Origin: an uncultured Prevotella sp.
Lineage (GTDB): Bacteria > Bacteroidota > Bacteroidia > Bacteroidales > Bacteroidaceae
Direction: 5' to 3'
Length of the DNA stretch: 51,698 bases
NCBI GenBank assembly: GCA_947169185.1
Contig: CAMVOS010000017.1
Coordinates: 1 to 51,698 of the forward strand
The position numbers and the translations under genes were made by a program. The notes below the pieces were generated by a model. That model worked only from the letters and a program-made list of their open reading frames with translations. It made no database searches and was not told where the DNA came from. Each line of letters starts with the position of its first letter. Within the stretch, counting starts at the first letter, position 1. Positions 42,973 through 51,571 of the stretch are shown one piece after another.

Positions 42973-45246
42973 TTACGATTTTCGCGTAAGATATTCGCTG
43001 GGCGTGATACCATAAAAACGCTTAAAGGCACGGGTAAATGCACCTTGGTCTTCGTAGCCACAACTGATGGCGATGTCTAAAATGGTGGTTTGTGGTGAGT
43101 TATTGTCGAGCAAGTGGCGAGCCTTCTGCATACGGATGTTGGTGATGTAGCTTTGAGGGGTTTCGCCTGTTATCTCCTTCAGATGATGGCGGAACTGGGT
43201 GGTACTCATGGCCATCTGCGACGCCAGTGCATCCACGTTGACGCTGTTGGTTTCTATCTGCTCGGCTATGATGTTCATGGTGCGAGTCAGGAAGTCCTTT
43301 TCGCGTGAAGAGAGTTCCTGCTGCCTGCCAGCATGGGCATTCTCGTAGCGTTGGCGCAACTCGTCGAGCGTCATAGCCACTTCGTCCAATCTGCGTCGCT
43401 GAAGTGCCGAACGACGTCTTTGCATCATCACCAGCACGACAGCCACAGCCAGCAGCACAATGCAGATGATGATAATGATGGCGCGCGAACGATGTGCCTG
43501 GGTATTTTCTTCTGTCAGACGGGTATTGCCAAACTCGGCATTATAGCGAGCCAGCAGGTCGGCAGCACCGTTGTTGTAGAGCGAGTCCTTCAGCAGGTCG
43601 AAGCGCTCCAGTTCCAGGCGGGCACTATCGGGATTGATGGTCCATAGGGCCTGATACAGCCCGTCACGGGCGTGCATCTCGTTGTAGGGATTGCCCATCT
43701 CGTGACACAGGCTGACTGCTTCGCGCAGATAAGGTACGGCCTGTCGCTCCAGACGCTGTTTCTCTGCATCGTCACACCCGTCCTCACGACTCATGGAGAG
43801 CAGCGTGTGACCCACCTTGTTGAGCGATATGGCCAGCGACTGGCGGTTGCCCTCGCGACGGAAATAGGGAATAATGGTGTCGAAGATGGCCAACGCCTCC
43901 TCGTGCTGCTTCATGCCTAACAGGATAGAAGCCTTCTGCGACAGACGTACACGCAGTTTCATCTGTCGTCCGTCCTCGCGTTCCAGCTGTATGGCCCGTT
44001 CGATATAACGCTGAGCCGCGTCAAAGTGATTCATAGTGAACTCCGTCTCGGCTGCCGCCCCACAATACATGGCTATACGGCCACGATGGTTGATCTCTTC
44101 GGCCAGCTGGAGAGCCTCGAGTATGTACTTCAGCCCCTCCTGAGGCTGCTTGGCATCGACATAGATAGCACCAATGGTGTTAAGCGACGAAGAAATCATC
44201 TCCTTGTCGCCGCTGGCACGATCCATGGCGTTACACTCCTTGGCATAGCGCAGGGCCTTCTGATAGTCAGACTGGCGCGAGGTACACACAGCAAGGATAC
44301 TCAGTTCATCGGTTATCTCGTCGGTCATACCCAGCTGGCGAAGCATGGGCAACACCTGTTCGCCTACGATGACGGCACTGTCGTATAGCTGCTCTTCGTA
44401 GTAGCGGCCACTGGCCTCATAGAGTCGGATGGCCTCCTTTCGATTGGCTTTATCAGATTTAGGCGCAGCGCCTAGAGTCATGCTACCCGTCAAGAGTAGC
44501 AGACAGAGCAGGATTTTGGCCAGATAGTCGCTGGGCGTTACGCCAAAGAAGCGCTTGAAGGCACGGGTGAACGACGACTGGTCGTCGTAGCCACAACTCT
44601 GGGCCACGTCGAGTATGGTCATGTCGGGCGACGTATCCAGCAGGTGGCGCGCCTTCTGCATGCGGATGTTGGTAATGTAGCCCTGTGGCGTCTCGCCCGT
44701 TATGGCCGAGAGGCGTCTGCGGAACTGCGACGTGCTCATGGCCAACTCTAATGCCAGGGCGTCCACATTGACGCTGTTCGTTTCTATCTGGTTAGTAACA
44801 ATCATCATCGTCTTTGAGAGGAACTGCTTGTCCTGTTCCGACAGTCCATCAGCATCGGCATGGCCTGTGTCCTCCTGCTGATGACGCTCGTAATACCGCT
44901 GCAATTCCTCAAGGGTTTGGGTGTCCTCGCTGAGCCGCTGATTCTGCAGGGCTATCAGTCGGCGCTGGCGCAACAACACCCAACATCCGACAGCCAACAG
45001 CAGGACACTCCCTATTAAAATATAGGTACGCGTGCGATTCACCACACGGCTATCCTCCTGCAACTCATCGTTGCCAAACTCAGCGTTATACTTGGCCTGC
45101 GCCTCTGCCGAAGCCTTGTTGTATAGCGAGTCCTTGAGCCTATGCAGGCGTTCCACTTCCATACGGGCACTATCCCCTTTCGCCTCGTCAGCACGAGCCG
45201 AGAAGACGCATAGCATTAGGGACAGGATAAGCAGTAATCGTCGCAT
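42973..45246 (-). CDS. Fused double AraC-type membrane regulator (HTH - TPR - HTH)
   Basis: This 757-residue protein looks like two tandem paralogues joined in frame. Half one has a signal peptide (1-19), a remnant periplasmic segment (SARMEVERLHRLKDSLYN...YNAEFGN), TM helix 75-93 (LIGSVLLLAVGCWVLL) and an AraC/HTH_18 domain (about 135-243). It then runs into a hydrophobic segment (ILLCLLLLTGSMTLGA, 245-261) that looks like the second copy's signal peptide. A full TPR domain (about 265-570) follows, then TM helix about 583-605 and a second AraC domain (about 645-757). The two HTH domains are highly similar (both have IETNSVNVDALA and ITNIRMQKARHLLD). No ATG exists at the junction. This topology puts both HTH domains in the cytoplasm. 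It starts 11 bp after the HU-like gene. Confidence 0.88.
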   Translation of the reverse strand: MRRLLLILSLMLCVFSARADEAKGDSARMEVERLHRLKDSLYNKASAEAQAKYNAEFGNDELQEDSRVVNRTRTYILIGSVLLLAVGCWVLLRQRRLIALQNQRLSEDTQTLEELQRYYERHQQEDTGHADADGLSEQDKQFLSKTMMIVTNQIETNSVNVDALALELAMSTSQFRRRLSAITGETPQGYITNIRMQKARHLLDTSPDMTILDVAQSCGYDDQSSFTRAFKRFFGVTPSDYLAKILLCLLLLTGSMTLGAAPKSDKANRKEAIRLYEASGRYYEEQLYDSAVIVGEQVLPMLRQLGMTDEITDELSILAVCTSRQSDYQKALRYAKECNAMDRASGDKEMISSSLNTIGAIYVDAKQPQEGLKYILEALQLAEEINHRGRIAMYCGAAAETEFTMNHFDAAQRYIERAIQLEREDGRQMKLRVRLSQKASILLGMKQHEEALAIFDTIIPYFRREGNRQSLAISLNKVGHTLLSMSREDGCDDAEKQRLERQAVPYLREAVSLCHEMGNPYNEMHARDGLYQALWTINPDSARLELERFDLLKDSLYNNGAADLLARYNAEFGNTRLTEENTQAHRSRAIIIIICIVLLAVAVVLVMMQRRRSALQRRRLDEVAMTLDELRQRYENAHAGRQQELSSREKDFLTRTMNIIAEQIETNSVNVDALASQMAMSTTQFRHHLKEITGETPQSYITNIRMQKARHLLDNNSPQTTILDIAISCGYEDQGAFTRAFKRFYGITPSEYLTRKS
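44978..45005 (-). repeat. Degenerate heptamer array encoding the first TM helix of the AraC fusion
   Basis: Plus-strand ACCCAAC, ATCCGAC, AGCCAAC and AGCAGGA keep a 7-bp period and encode LLLAVGCWV, the same heptapeptide as in the GH31 and CE15 signal peptides. Confidence 0.7.
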
Positions 45247-45257
45247 ACAGGTTTTGC

Positions 45258-45887
45258 TTATTTATACTTACGCAATATATAATATTTCTGGCTGTTTTGT
45301 CCCGTCGACGCGATGCCAGACGTAGGGTCGCTGGCTATCTTGCGCAGTTCCATCGATGCCGTAGTTCGTGAAAGTCCTGTCAGCCACGCATATTGATTGA
45401 CGCGCATCAGATGGTTCTCCTCCAGAAACTTTTTAGCCTTAGCTATACGCTCTTCAAGGGTTGTCGTAGGCTTCTTGATGCGACTCTCGCCATCCTTCAC
45501 CAAGACACACTTCCTGCTCGTGTTGCTTATCAATTCTTTGTCCGCCCTGTACGAGACACCTGTAACCTCGATGTTCTTTGCGTTATGCTTGGGCTCGCCA
45601 GGTTCGAAGGCATCGGGCAGCACGCCATCCCTCATGCCCAACTTAGCGGTAAAGGTGCCCAGTCCATTGATTTTCACTGAGAATCCTTCAGCCATACTGA
45701 GCGCCAGTTTGTTATGAATCAGCGTCAGCACACCCTCGATAGCGTCTTTTGGCATCGCACCCTCACGACTACAAAGGTCCACAAACTCATCATGGCTCAT
45801 GGCTTGCGTCTTCATCTTATAATAAGCCTGCGTATGACCCGTTCCGTTCAGGTCGGCTATTTCCTGTTTGATATATTTGGCGTACAT
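45258..45887 (-). CDS. HU/IHF-like DNA-binding protein with a C-terminal extension
   Basis: The N-terminal 125 residues resemble the Bacteroidetes HU-related family (YYKMKTQAMSHDEFVDLCSREGAMPKDAIEGVLTLIHNKLALSMAEGFSVKINGLGTFTAKLG). The C-terminal extension (LEERIAKAKKFLEENHLMRVNQYAWLTGLSRTTASMELRKI) looks like a winged-helix or HTH module with a TGLSRTTA recognition turn. It therefore combines architectural and sequence-specific DNA binding. I start it at MYAKYIKQ (45887, 209 residues), because the longer TTG reading (45911) runs into the TAACTTTG promoter. It is first in an operon with the double AraC regulator, and a 21-bp repeat array lies immediately upstream. Confidence 0.85.
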   Translation of the reverse strand: MYAKYIKQEIADLNGTGHTQAYYKMKTQAMSHDEFVDLCSREGAMPKDAIEGVLTLIHNKLALSMAEGFSVKINGLGTFTAKLGMRDGVLPDAFEPGEPKHNAKNIEVTGVSYRADKELISNTSRKCVLVKDGESRIKKPTTTLEERIAKAKKFLEENHLMRVNQYAWLTGLSRTTASMELRKIASDPTSGIASTGQNSQKYYILRKYK

Positions 45888-45908
45888 AATTCTTATTGGT
45901 TTTGGGTG

Positions 45909-45916
45909 CAAAGTTA
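45909..45916 (-). promoter_or_regulatory. -7 box (TAACTTTG) for the HU-like/AraC operon
   Basis: Minus-strand TAACTTTGC, with TTTGG at 45936-45940 as the -33 element about 20 bp upstream. The predicted leader is about 15 nt, and the start falls within the longer TTG reading, which excludes it. Confidence 0.75.
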
Positions 45917-45943
45917 CTCAAAAGGTTTAAAAAAACCAAATCA

Positions 45944-46022
45944 TCGACGGTGAATTCTCGTTCAACGTCAGTGAATCATCGTTCAACGACGGTGAATTAA
46001 CGTTCATCGACATCGAATCAAC
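45944..46022. repeat. 21-bp tandem repeat array upstream of the HU-like gene
   Basis: Three full units (45944-45964, 45965-45985, 45986-46006) and a partial fourth repeat every 21 bp, two DNA helical turns. Each full unit contains the inverted repeat TGAA-N6-TTCA, and the array ends next to the -33 element. On the minus strand it also reads as a 28-codon frame (46013-45927) with heptapeptide repeats of the type NxNSPSL; this is probably incidental. Confidence 0.9.
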
Positions 46023-46040
46023 TAAAGAAAACGTATAACT

Positions 46041-46106
46041 ACGTCTCTGCTTACTTCAAGCAACGTCTTTGCTTACTTCAAACAACGTCTCTGCTTACTT
46101 ATCAGC
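46041..46106. repeat. 22-bp tandem repeat array between the 21-bp array and the Fic gene
   Basis: Three units beginning ACGTCTCTGCTTACTTCA, ACGTCTTTGCTTACTTCA and ACGTCTCTGCTTACTTAT start at 46041, 46063 and 46085. The unit differs in sequence from the neighbouring 21-bp array. It lies 34 bp beyond the stop of the Fic gene. Confidence 0.9.
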
Positions 46107-46139
46107 GATAAAAAGAAATAGCTACAACCTGCTACTTCC

Positions 46140-46919
46140 TTAGAAGAACAATGTGGGGATGGAATTCTTCTTTTTCTGCGCCAACTCGTCCTTCATTCGT
46201 GCGATGGCGGTTTTAAAGAAGAAAGCGATGAGATGTTCGTCTGTACCCTCTGAGCGGATTTGCTTGAGGGCAGAAATATAGGCTGCACGATCTTCAATAC
46301 GGATAATCAGCAGAGGGTGATTGGCTCTTAGCAGGATAAAGTTGGAAAGCAGGCGACCCGTTCTACCATTACCATCGCGGAAAGGGTGCAGATATTCGTA
46401 ATAGCCGTGCCACTTTGCTGCAACAATCATAGGATGCAAACCTTCATCAAGGGCTTTTTGCGTTGACAACATCAGGTCGGGAACACGTTCAATGAGCATT
46501 TCGTGGTCTCCAAAGACGGTGTCGCCCGCAGCCATGTCCTCTGTTGTATATTCACCAGCGATGGCGCCAGGTGCTCGATAGCTGAGTGTATGTTCCGTCA
46601 CAAAGCGGTTTACCTCTTTCAACAAGATCTCGTCGAAAGGATTGTCAAGATGGCTAACCATAAAGTCGAAAGCTCGAAAGTGGTCTGCCATTTCCGTACA
46701 TTCCAACAGAGAACGACCCACAGGAATCATAGCCATACCTTGCTCGCGCAGGATGCGCGTGTCGTCAACAGTAAAGGAGTTGCCCTCGATGGCACAAGAA
46801 TGCGCAGAGAACAGAATCTCGTTATATTCCATCCACTGCTGACGGCCCATTCTGTCGGTTATCTTCTGCTGATACTCCTGACGGACAAGCTCATATTCCT
46901 TGATTTCATTCTCGAACAT
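46140..46919 (-). CDS. Class II Fic-domain protein (AMP-transferase family)
   Basis: This 259-residue cytoplasmic protein carries the Fic active site HPFRDGNGRTGR (His 178) and an upstream inhibitory helix motif SCAIEGN (Ser 41, Glu 45), which marks self-inhibited class II Fic proteins. Such enzymes transfer AMP to target hydroxyls; the target is unknown. A Fic-N-like region precedes the core, and GEYTTEDMAAGDTVFGDHEMLIERVPDLM is a typical substrate-flap segment. I start at MFENEIKEY (46919); the longer reading begins at a TTG inside the promoter. The -7 box ends 7 bp upstream of the ATG, so the message is probably leaderless. No antitoxin gene is adjacent. Confidence 0.93.
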   Translation of the reverse strand: MFENEIKEYELVRQEYQQKITDRMGRQQWMEYNEILFSAHSCAIEGNSFTVDDTRILREQGMAMIPVGRSLLECTEMADHFRAFDFMVSHLDNPFDEILLKEVNRFVTEHTLSYRAPGAIAGEYTTEDMAAGDTVFGDHEMLIERVPDLMLSTQKALDEGLHPMIVAAKWHGYYEYLHPFRDGNGRTGRLLSNFILLRANHPLLIIRIEDRAAYISALKQIRSEGTDEHLIAFFFKTAIARMKDELAQKKKNSIPTLFF

Positions 46920-46925
46920 CGTTTG

Positions 46926-46933
46926 CAAAGGTA
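46926..46933 (-). promoter_or_regulatory. -7 box (TACCTTTG) for the Fic gene
   Basis: Exact minus-strand TACCTTTGC ending 7 bp before the Fic ATG, placing the expected transcript start at or next to the start codon. It is divergent from the parC promoter. Confidence 0.75.
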
Positions 46934-46996
46934 GTTATAATTATTCAATGTTCCAAAGTTTTAAAGCTTTTTCTTTGTTTTTCCCGATTTTCTTCG

Positions 46997-47004
46997 TAAC
47001 TTTG
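46997..47004 (+). promoter_or_regulatory. -7 box (TAACTTTG) for parC
   Basis: TAACTTTGC, with TTTG at 46974-46977 (19-bp spacing) as the -33 element, 29 bp upstream of the parC ATG. Confidence 0.8.
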
Positions 47005-47032
47005 CAAGAAATTAAAATCTACTACATAATTT

Positions 47033-49747
47033 ATGGATGACGAAATAAAGGACGGAGAGATTATTGAACAGGACGCTTCTGGCGAACAGGAGGGTGCCGT
47101 GCAGGATGATGGTGCGGAGGGCCATTCGGACTATAAACCCGTGAACCGATTCGACGCTGCTGCCGTTCACCACCTGAGCGGCATGTACCAGAGCTGGTTC
47201 CTGGACTATGCCTCCTATGTTATTCTGGAGCGTGCCGTGCCACACATCGAGGACGGACTGAAACCCGTGCAGCGCCGCATTCTGCACTCGATGAAACGCA
47301 TGGACGACGGACGCTATAATAAGGTGGCAAACATCGTGGGACATACCATGCAGTTTCACCCTCACGGCGATGCCTCCATTGGCGACGCACTGGTGCAGAT
47401 GGGACAGAAGGACCTGCTCATCGACACGCAGGGTAACTGGGGTAACATCCTGACGGGCAACCGTGCCGCAGCGCCCCGTTACATCGAGGCCCGTCTGTCG
47501 AAGTTCGCCTTGGACACCGTCTTCAACCCCAAGACTACCGAGTGGCAGATGTCGTACGACGGACGCAACAAGGAGCCCATCACCCTACCCGTCAAGTATC
47601 CGCTGCTGCTGGCACAAGGCGCAGAGGGTATCGCCGTAGGTCTGAGCTCAAAGATTCTGCCCCACAACTTCGTGGAAATCTGCGACGCTGCTATTGCCTA
47701 CCTGCATGGCGAGGAGTTCCACTTGTATCCAGACTTCCCTACGGGAGGCTCTATCGACGTCTCGAAATACAACGACGGACAGCGTGGTGGCGTGCTGAAG
47801 GTGCGTGCCAAGATAGAAAAGCTGGACCCCAAGACGCTGGTCATTCGCGAGATACCATTCTCGAAGACCACGGAGACCGTCATCGACTCCATTCTGAAGG
47901 CCATCGAGAAGGGCAAAATCAAGGCCCGCCACGTGGAAGACCTGACAGCTGCAAAGGTCGAAATCCAGGTACAGCTGGCACCAGGCGTATCGTCGGACAA
48001 GACGCTGGACGCCCTGTATGCCTTCTCGGACTGCGAAATCAACATCTCGCCCAACTGCTGCGTCATCGAGGATAACAAACCGCAGTTCCTGACCATCAGC
48101 GACGTGCTGCGTCATTCGACAGACCGCACGAAGGACCTGATTCGCCAAGAGCTGGAAATCCGCAAGGGCGAACTCATGGAGCAGCTGCACTTCTGTTCGT
48201 TGGAGAAAATCTTCATCGAGGAACGCATCTATAAGGATAAGAAATTCGAGCAGGCGCCCGACATCGACAGCGTCTGCGAACATATCGACGACCGTTTGAC
48301 GCCTTACTACCCGCAGATGGTACGCGAGGTGACCAAGGACGACATCCTGAAGCTGTTGGAAATCAAGATGCAGCGCATCCTGAAGTTCAACAAGGACAAG
48401 GCTGACGAGCTGATGGCGCGTATCAAGGCAGAGATTGAGGAGATTGATCGCGACCTGGCGAACCTCACGGAGGTGACAGCCGAGTGGTTCCAGTTCCTGA
48501 AGGACAAGTACGGTAAGGACCATCCGCGTCTGACGGAAATCCGCAACTTCGACACCATCGAGGCCACCAAGGTGGTCGAGGCCAACCAGAAGCTGTACAT
48601 CAATCGTCAGGACGGCTTCATCGGAACGGGTCTGAAGAAGGACGAATTCGTCTGCAACTGCTCGGACATCGACGATATCATCATATTCTACAAAGATGGT
48701 AAGTTCAAGGTGGTCCGTGTGGCTGACAAGCTGTTTGTGGGCAAGAACGTCATCTGGCTGGGCGTGTTCAAGAAGAACGACCAGCGCACCATCTATAATG
48801 CTGTCTATCGCGACGGACGCAAGGGCTACTACTACATCAAACGCTTCAACGTATCGAGCATCACGCGTGATCGCGAATACGACATCACGGCAGGTACGGA
48901 GGGCTCGCGCGTACTATATTTCACTGCCAACCCCAATGGCGAGGCCGAGATTATCAAGGTCACACTCGACCCAGCACCCAAACTGAAGCGTATCTTCTTC
49001 GACAAGGACTTCAGCGAGGTGCTTATCAAGGGACGTGCAGCCAAGGGTAACCTGCTAACGAAGTTCCAGGTTCACCGCATCGGACTGAAGAGTCACGGAC
49101 ACTCCACCCTGGGTGGTCGCAAGGTGTGGTACGACCCAGACGTGAACCGTCTGAACTACGACGAGCACGGACGCCTGTTGGGCGAATTCAACGATGGCGA
49201 CCAGATACTGGTCATCCTCAAGAATGGTGACTACTACCTCAGTGGTTTCGACGCCAACGTCCACTTCGAGGACAACATCGACCGCTTGGAGAAATACGAC
49301 GTCGACAAGGTATGGAGCTGTGTGCTCTACGATGCTGACAATCAGGGCTATCCCTACGTCAAGCGTTTCCAGATGGAGGCTACGAAGCGCAAGCAGAACT
49401 ACATTGGCGAGAACGAGAACTCACAGCAGATTCTGCTCACCGATACCGTCTATCCGCGCCTACTGGTGACCTATGGTGGCAACGATGCCTATCGGGGCAA
49501 CGAGGAAATCGATGTCGAACAGTTTATTAGCGTCAAGGGCTATAAGGCCAAGGGTAAACGCCTGACCACGTGGCAGATAGCATCCATCGAAGAGTTGGAG
49601 CCCACCCGTTTCCCTGATCCTCCAGCAGAGCCAGAAGAAACGGAAGAGGAAGAAGAAAACCTAGACCCCGATGCAGGCAAGAGCCAACAGCAGGTACTCG
49701 ACGAGTTGACAGGACAATTAAGCCTATTCCCCAACGATGAAGAGTAA
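47033..49747 (+). CDS. parC: DNA topoisomerase IV subunit A
   Basis: This 904-residue type IIA topoisomerase subunit has the winged-helix region RAVPHIEDGLKPVQRRIL, the QRDR segment HPHGDASIGDALVQM (109-123), and the active-site tyrosine in AAPRYIEARL (Tyr 150). It also has a coiled-coil gate region (about 370-470), a degenerate C-terminal beta-pinwheel, and an acidic tail (EETEEEEENLDPD). With ParE, not in this window, it decatenates chromosomes. The position aligned with GyrA Ser 83 is Ala 114, which I believe is usual in Bacteroidetes ParC. A short acidic N-terminal extension (1-38) precedes the core. Its end overlaps the next gene by 11 bp. Confidence 0.95.
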   Translation: MDDEIKDGEIIEQDASGEQEGAVQDDGAEGHSDYKPVNRFDAAAVHHLSGMYQSWFLDYASYVILERAVPHIEDGLKPVQRRILHSMKRMDDGRYNKVANIVGHTMQFHPHGDASIGDALVQMGQKDLLIDTQGNWGNILTGNRAAAPRYIEARLSKFALDTVFNPKTTEWQMSYDGRNKEPITLPVKYPLLLAQGAEGIAVGLSSKILPHNFVEICDAAIAYLHGEEFHLYPDFPTGGSIDVSKYNDGQRGGVLKVRAKIEKLDPKTLVIREIPFSKTTETVIDSILKAIEKGKIKARHVEDLTAAKVEIQVQLAPGVSSDKTLDALYAFSDCEINISPNCCVIEDNKPQFLTISDVLRHSTDRTKDLIRQELEIRKGELMEQLHFCSLEKIFIEERIYKDKKFEQAPDIDSVCEHIDDRLTPYYPQMVREVTKDDILKLLEIKMQRILKFNKDKADELMARIKAEIEEIDRDLANLTEVTAEWFQFLKDKYGKDHPRLTEIRNFDTIEATKVVEANQKLYINRQDGFIGTGLKKDEFVCNCSDIDDIIIFYKDGKFKVVRVADKLFVGKNVIWLGVFKKNDQRTIYNAVYRDGRKGYYYIKRFNVSSITRDREYDITAGTEGSRVLYFTANPNGEAEIIKVTLDPAPKLKRIFFDKDFSEVLIKGRAAKGNLLTKFQVHRIGLKSHGHSTLGGRKVWYDPDVNRLNYDEHGRLLGEFNDGDQILVILKNGDYYLSGFDANVHFEDNIDRLEKYDVDKVWSCVLYDADNQGYPYVKRFQMEATKRKQNYIGENENSQQILLTDTVYPRLLVTYGGNDAYRGNEEIDVEQFISVKGYKAKGKRLTTWQIASIEELEPTRFPDPPAEPEETEEEEENLDPDAGKSQQQVLDELTGQLSLFPNDEE

Positions 49748-50543
49748 ACTGTTGCTCCTCGCCCTGGTTGTTCAGTGTACTGCGATATTAGCGCAGTCTC
49801 CCGACAACGCCAAGGTCATCACCCGCAGCACGATGCTGGGCGTTGGGCGCACGAATGTGCTGGACACCTACCTGTCTGCCGAGCACTTCAGGGGCACAGG
49901 CTTCTCATTCGTTACAACCATCGAGCGCCAACGACCTGACAAGCGATGGAGCACGCTGATGGAACACGAGGCCAACCTATCGACCATCAAGGACCGTGCC
50001 CACACACAGAACGAGTTGGAGGGTGCCTACAACTTCTATTGGGGCAAGCTATACAGTTGGCACCTGCTGGATCGTCAGCTGAAACTGCAGGCTGGCGGAC
50101 TGGTGAATGCCTCGCTGGGCTTCATCTATAACACCAGCAACAGCAATAATCCCGCTCAGGCTCGTGCCCACCTGAACATCATGCCTACAGGTGTCGCTAC
50201 CTATCATTTCAACCTATGGCGCAAGCCCTTTACGGCACGCTATGAACTGGCGCTACCCCTGTGTGGCATCATGTTCTCGCCCAACTACGGACAGGCATAT
50301 TACGAAATCTTCTCACAAGGCAACTACGACCACAACGTCGTACCCACGACCTTCGTCTCTGCGCCCGAATGGCGCCACATGCTGACCCTCGACGTACAAC
50401 TATGGAAGTCGGGCACCCTTCGCATTGGATACTTAGGTAACATACAGCAGGCTAAGGTCAACAACCTGCGCCAGCACGTCTATACCCACCGCTTCCTTAT
50501 CGGTTTCACCAAACAGTTCTCCATCATTCCTCGTACGCTATGA
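49737..50543 (+). CDS. Outer-membrane beta-barrel-like protein (DUF3316-like)
   Basis: This 268-residue protein has a signal peptide ending AILAQ and alternating amphipathic strands (ATYHFNLWRKPFTARYELALPLCGIMF; LDVQLWKSGTLRIGYLGNI; YTHRFLIGFTKQFSIIP), consistent with an outer-membrane barrel. It reminds me of the DUF3316 family from Bacteroides, unverified. It overlaps parC by 11 bp and the S41 peptidase gene by 4 bp, so the three are translated as one operon although their functions look unrelated. Confidence 0.8.
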   Translation: MKSKLLLLALVVQCTAILAQSPDNAKVITRSTMLGVGRTNVLDTYLSAEHFRGTGFSFVTTIERQRPDKRWSTLMEHEANLSTIKDRAHTQNELEGAYNFYWGKLYSWHLLDRQLKLQAGGLVNASLGFIYNTSNSNNPAQARAHLNIMPTGVATYHFNLWRKPFTARYELALPLCGIMFSPNYGQAYYEIFSQGNYDHNVVPTTFVSAPEWRHMLTLDVQLWKSGTLRIGYLGNIQQAKVNNLRQHVYTHRFLIGFTKQFSIIPRTL

Positions 50544-51547
50544 AACAACTCCTCATACTTCTGACATCAGCCCTCATACTTCTGACATCGTGCGTCGACA
50601 CCGAGGAGCGCGACGACACCCCCACTGGCAATTTCGAGGCCCTGTGGGAGATCATTGACCAGCACTACTGTTTCTTCGAATACAAGCAGCATGAGTACGG
50701 ACTCGACTGGAACGAGGTGTATAATAAATATAAGGTACGCGTTAATGACAAAATGAGCGAGACACAGCTCTTCGAGGTTCTCTGTGACATGTTGGCTGAG
50801 TTGCGCGACGGGCACGTGAATCTGTACACGTCATATGATTTGGGACGCTATTGGACTTGGTATGAAGCTTATCCAAAGAACTTCAGTGACACCCTGGAAC
50901 GACGCTATCTGGGTACGGACTACAAGATTAATGGTGGCATGCGCTATCGTATTCTTGATGACAATATCGGCTATCTCCGTTATCCATCGTTTCAAACATC
51001 CGTCAGCGAAGGTGCGCTCGATGATGCCATCTACTATATGGCACTCTGCCGAGGACTGATTATCGACATTCGCAACAATGGTGGCGGCGATCTGACCACG
51101 GCCGAGAAACTGGCTGGGCGCTTTATTCATGAGAAGACACTGGTAAGCTACCAACAGCACAAGACGGGCAAGGGACATAACGACTTCTCCAGTCTCGAAG
51201 CACGCTATCTGGAACCCTCCAGCAACATCCGCTGGCACAAACCCGTCTGCGTACTGACCAACCGTAGCGTGTTCAGCGCTGCTAACGACTTCGCTGTCAT
51301 CATGCATGCTCTGCCCAATGTCAAACTGGTAGGCGACCGCACTGGTGGAGGGTCAGGACTGCCCATGTCCAACTCGCTGCCCAACGGCTGGAGCGTCCGT
51401 TTCTCAGCCTGTCCCATGTACGATTGCAACAAGCAGCACACCGAATTCGGCATCGACCCCGACATCCCCGTAGCACTTACCGATGAAGCCACTGCACTGG
51501 GCATCGACCTCATTATCGAGAAAGCACGAAAAGTTTTGGCCGAATAA
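50540..51547 (+). CDS. S41-family (C-terminal processing/tricorn-like) peptidase lipoprotein
   Basis: This 335-residue protein has a lipoprotein signal (LTSALILLTSC, Cys 17). An N-terminal cap (FEALWEIIDQHYCFFEYKQ...YGLDWNEVYNKYK) and the S41 core follow: IIDIRNNGGGDL, CVLTNRSVFSAANDFAV with the likely catalytic Ser in RSVFSAAN, and GDRTGGGSGLPMSNSLPNGW. The PDZ domain common in CtpA proteins is reduced or absent. It would degrade or process proteins in the periplasm. Last gene of the parC unit; no terminator is visible before the tRNA-Leu promoter. Confidence 0.9.
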   Translation: MKQLLILLTSALILLTSCVDTEERDDTPTGNFEALWEIIDQHYCFFEYKQHEYGLDWNEVYNKYKVRVNDKMSETQLFEVLCDMLAELRDGHVNLYTSYDLGRYWTWYEAYPKNFSDTLERRYLGTDYKINGGMRYRILDDNIGYLRYPSFQTSVSEGALDDAIYYMALCRGLIIDIRNNGGGDLTTAEKLAGRFIHEKTLVSYQQHKTGKGHNDFSSLEARYLEPSSNIRWHKPVCVLTNRSVFSAANDFAVIMHALPNVKLVGDRTGGGSGLPMSNSLPNGWSVRFSACPMYDCNKQHTEFGIDPDIPVALTDEATALGIDLIIEKARKVLAE

Positions 51548-51571
51548 TTTGGAGAATTCAGTAAAAAGTAT

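Noticed and set aside
45927..46013. 28-codon minus-strand frame with heptapeptide repeats upstream of the HU-like gene
   Set aside because: A 21-bp repeat without stops is open by construction; the frame overlaps the -33 element and has no promoter of its own.
45944..46106. Possible CRISPR array
   Set aside because: The repeats are directly tandem with no unique spacers, and no cas genes are in the window.
46140..46919. Fic protein as half of a Fic toxin-antitoxin pair
   Set aside because: No small antitoxin gene is adjacent, and the inhibitory SxxxEG motif lies within the same chain, as in class II Fic proteins.
47361..47401. Ala at the quinolone-resistance position of ParC as an acquired resistance mutation
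   Set aside because: I believe GDASIGDAL is the usual sequence in Bacteroidetes ParC, so this is probably native rather than acquired.
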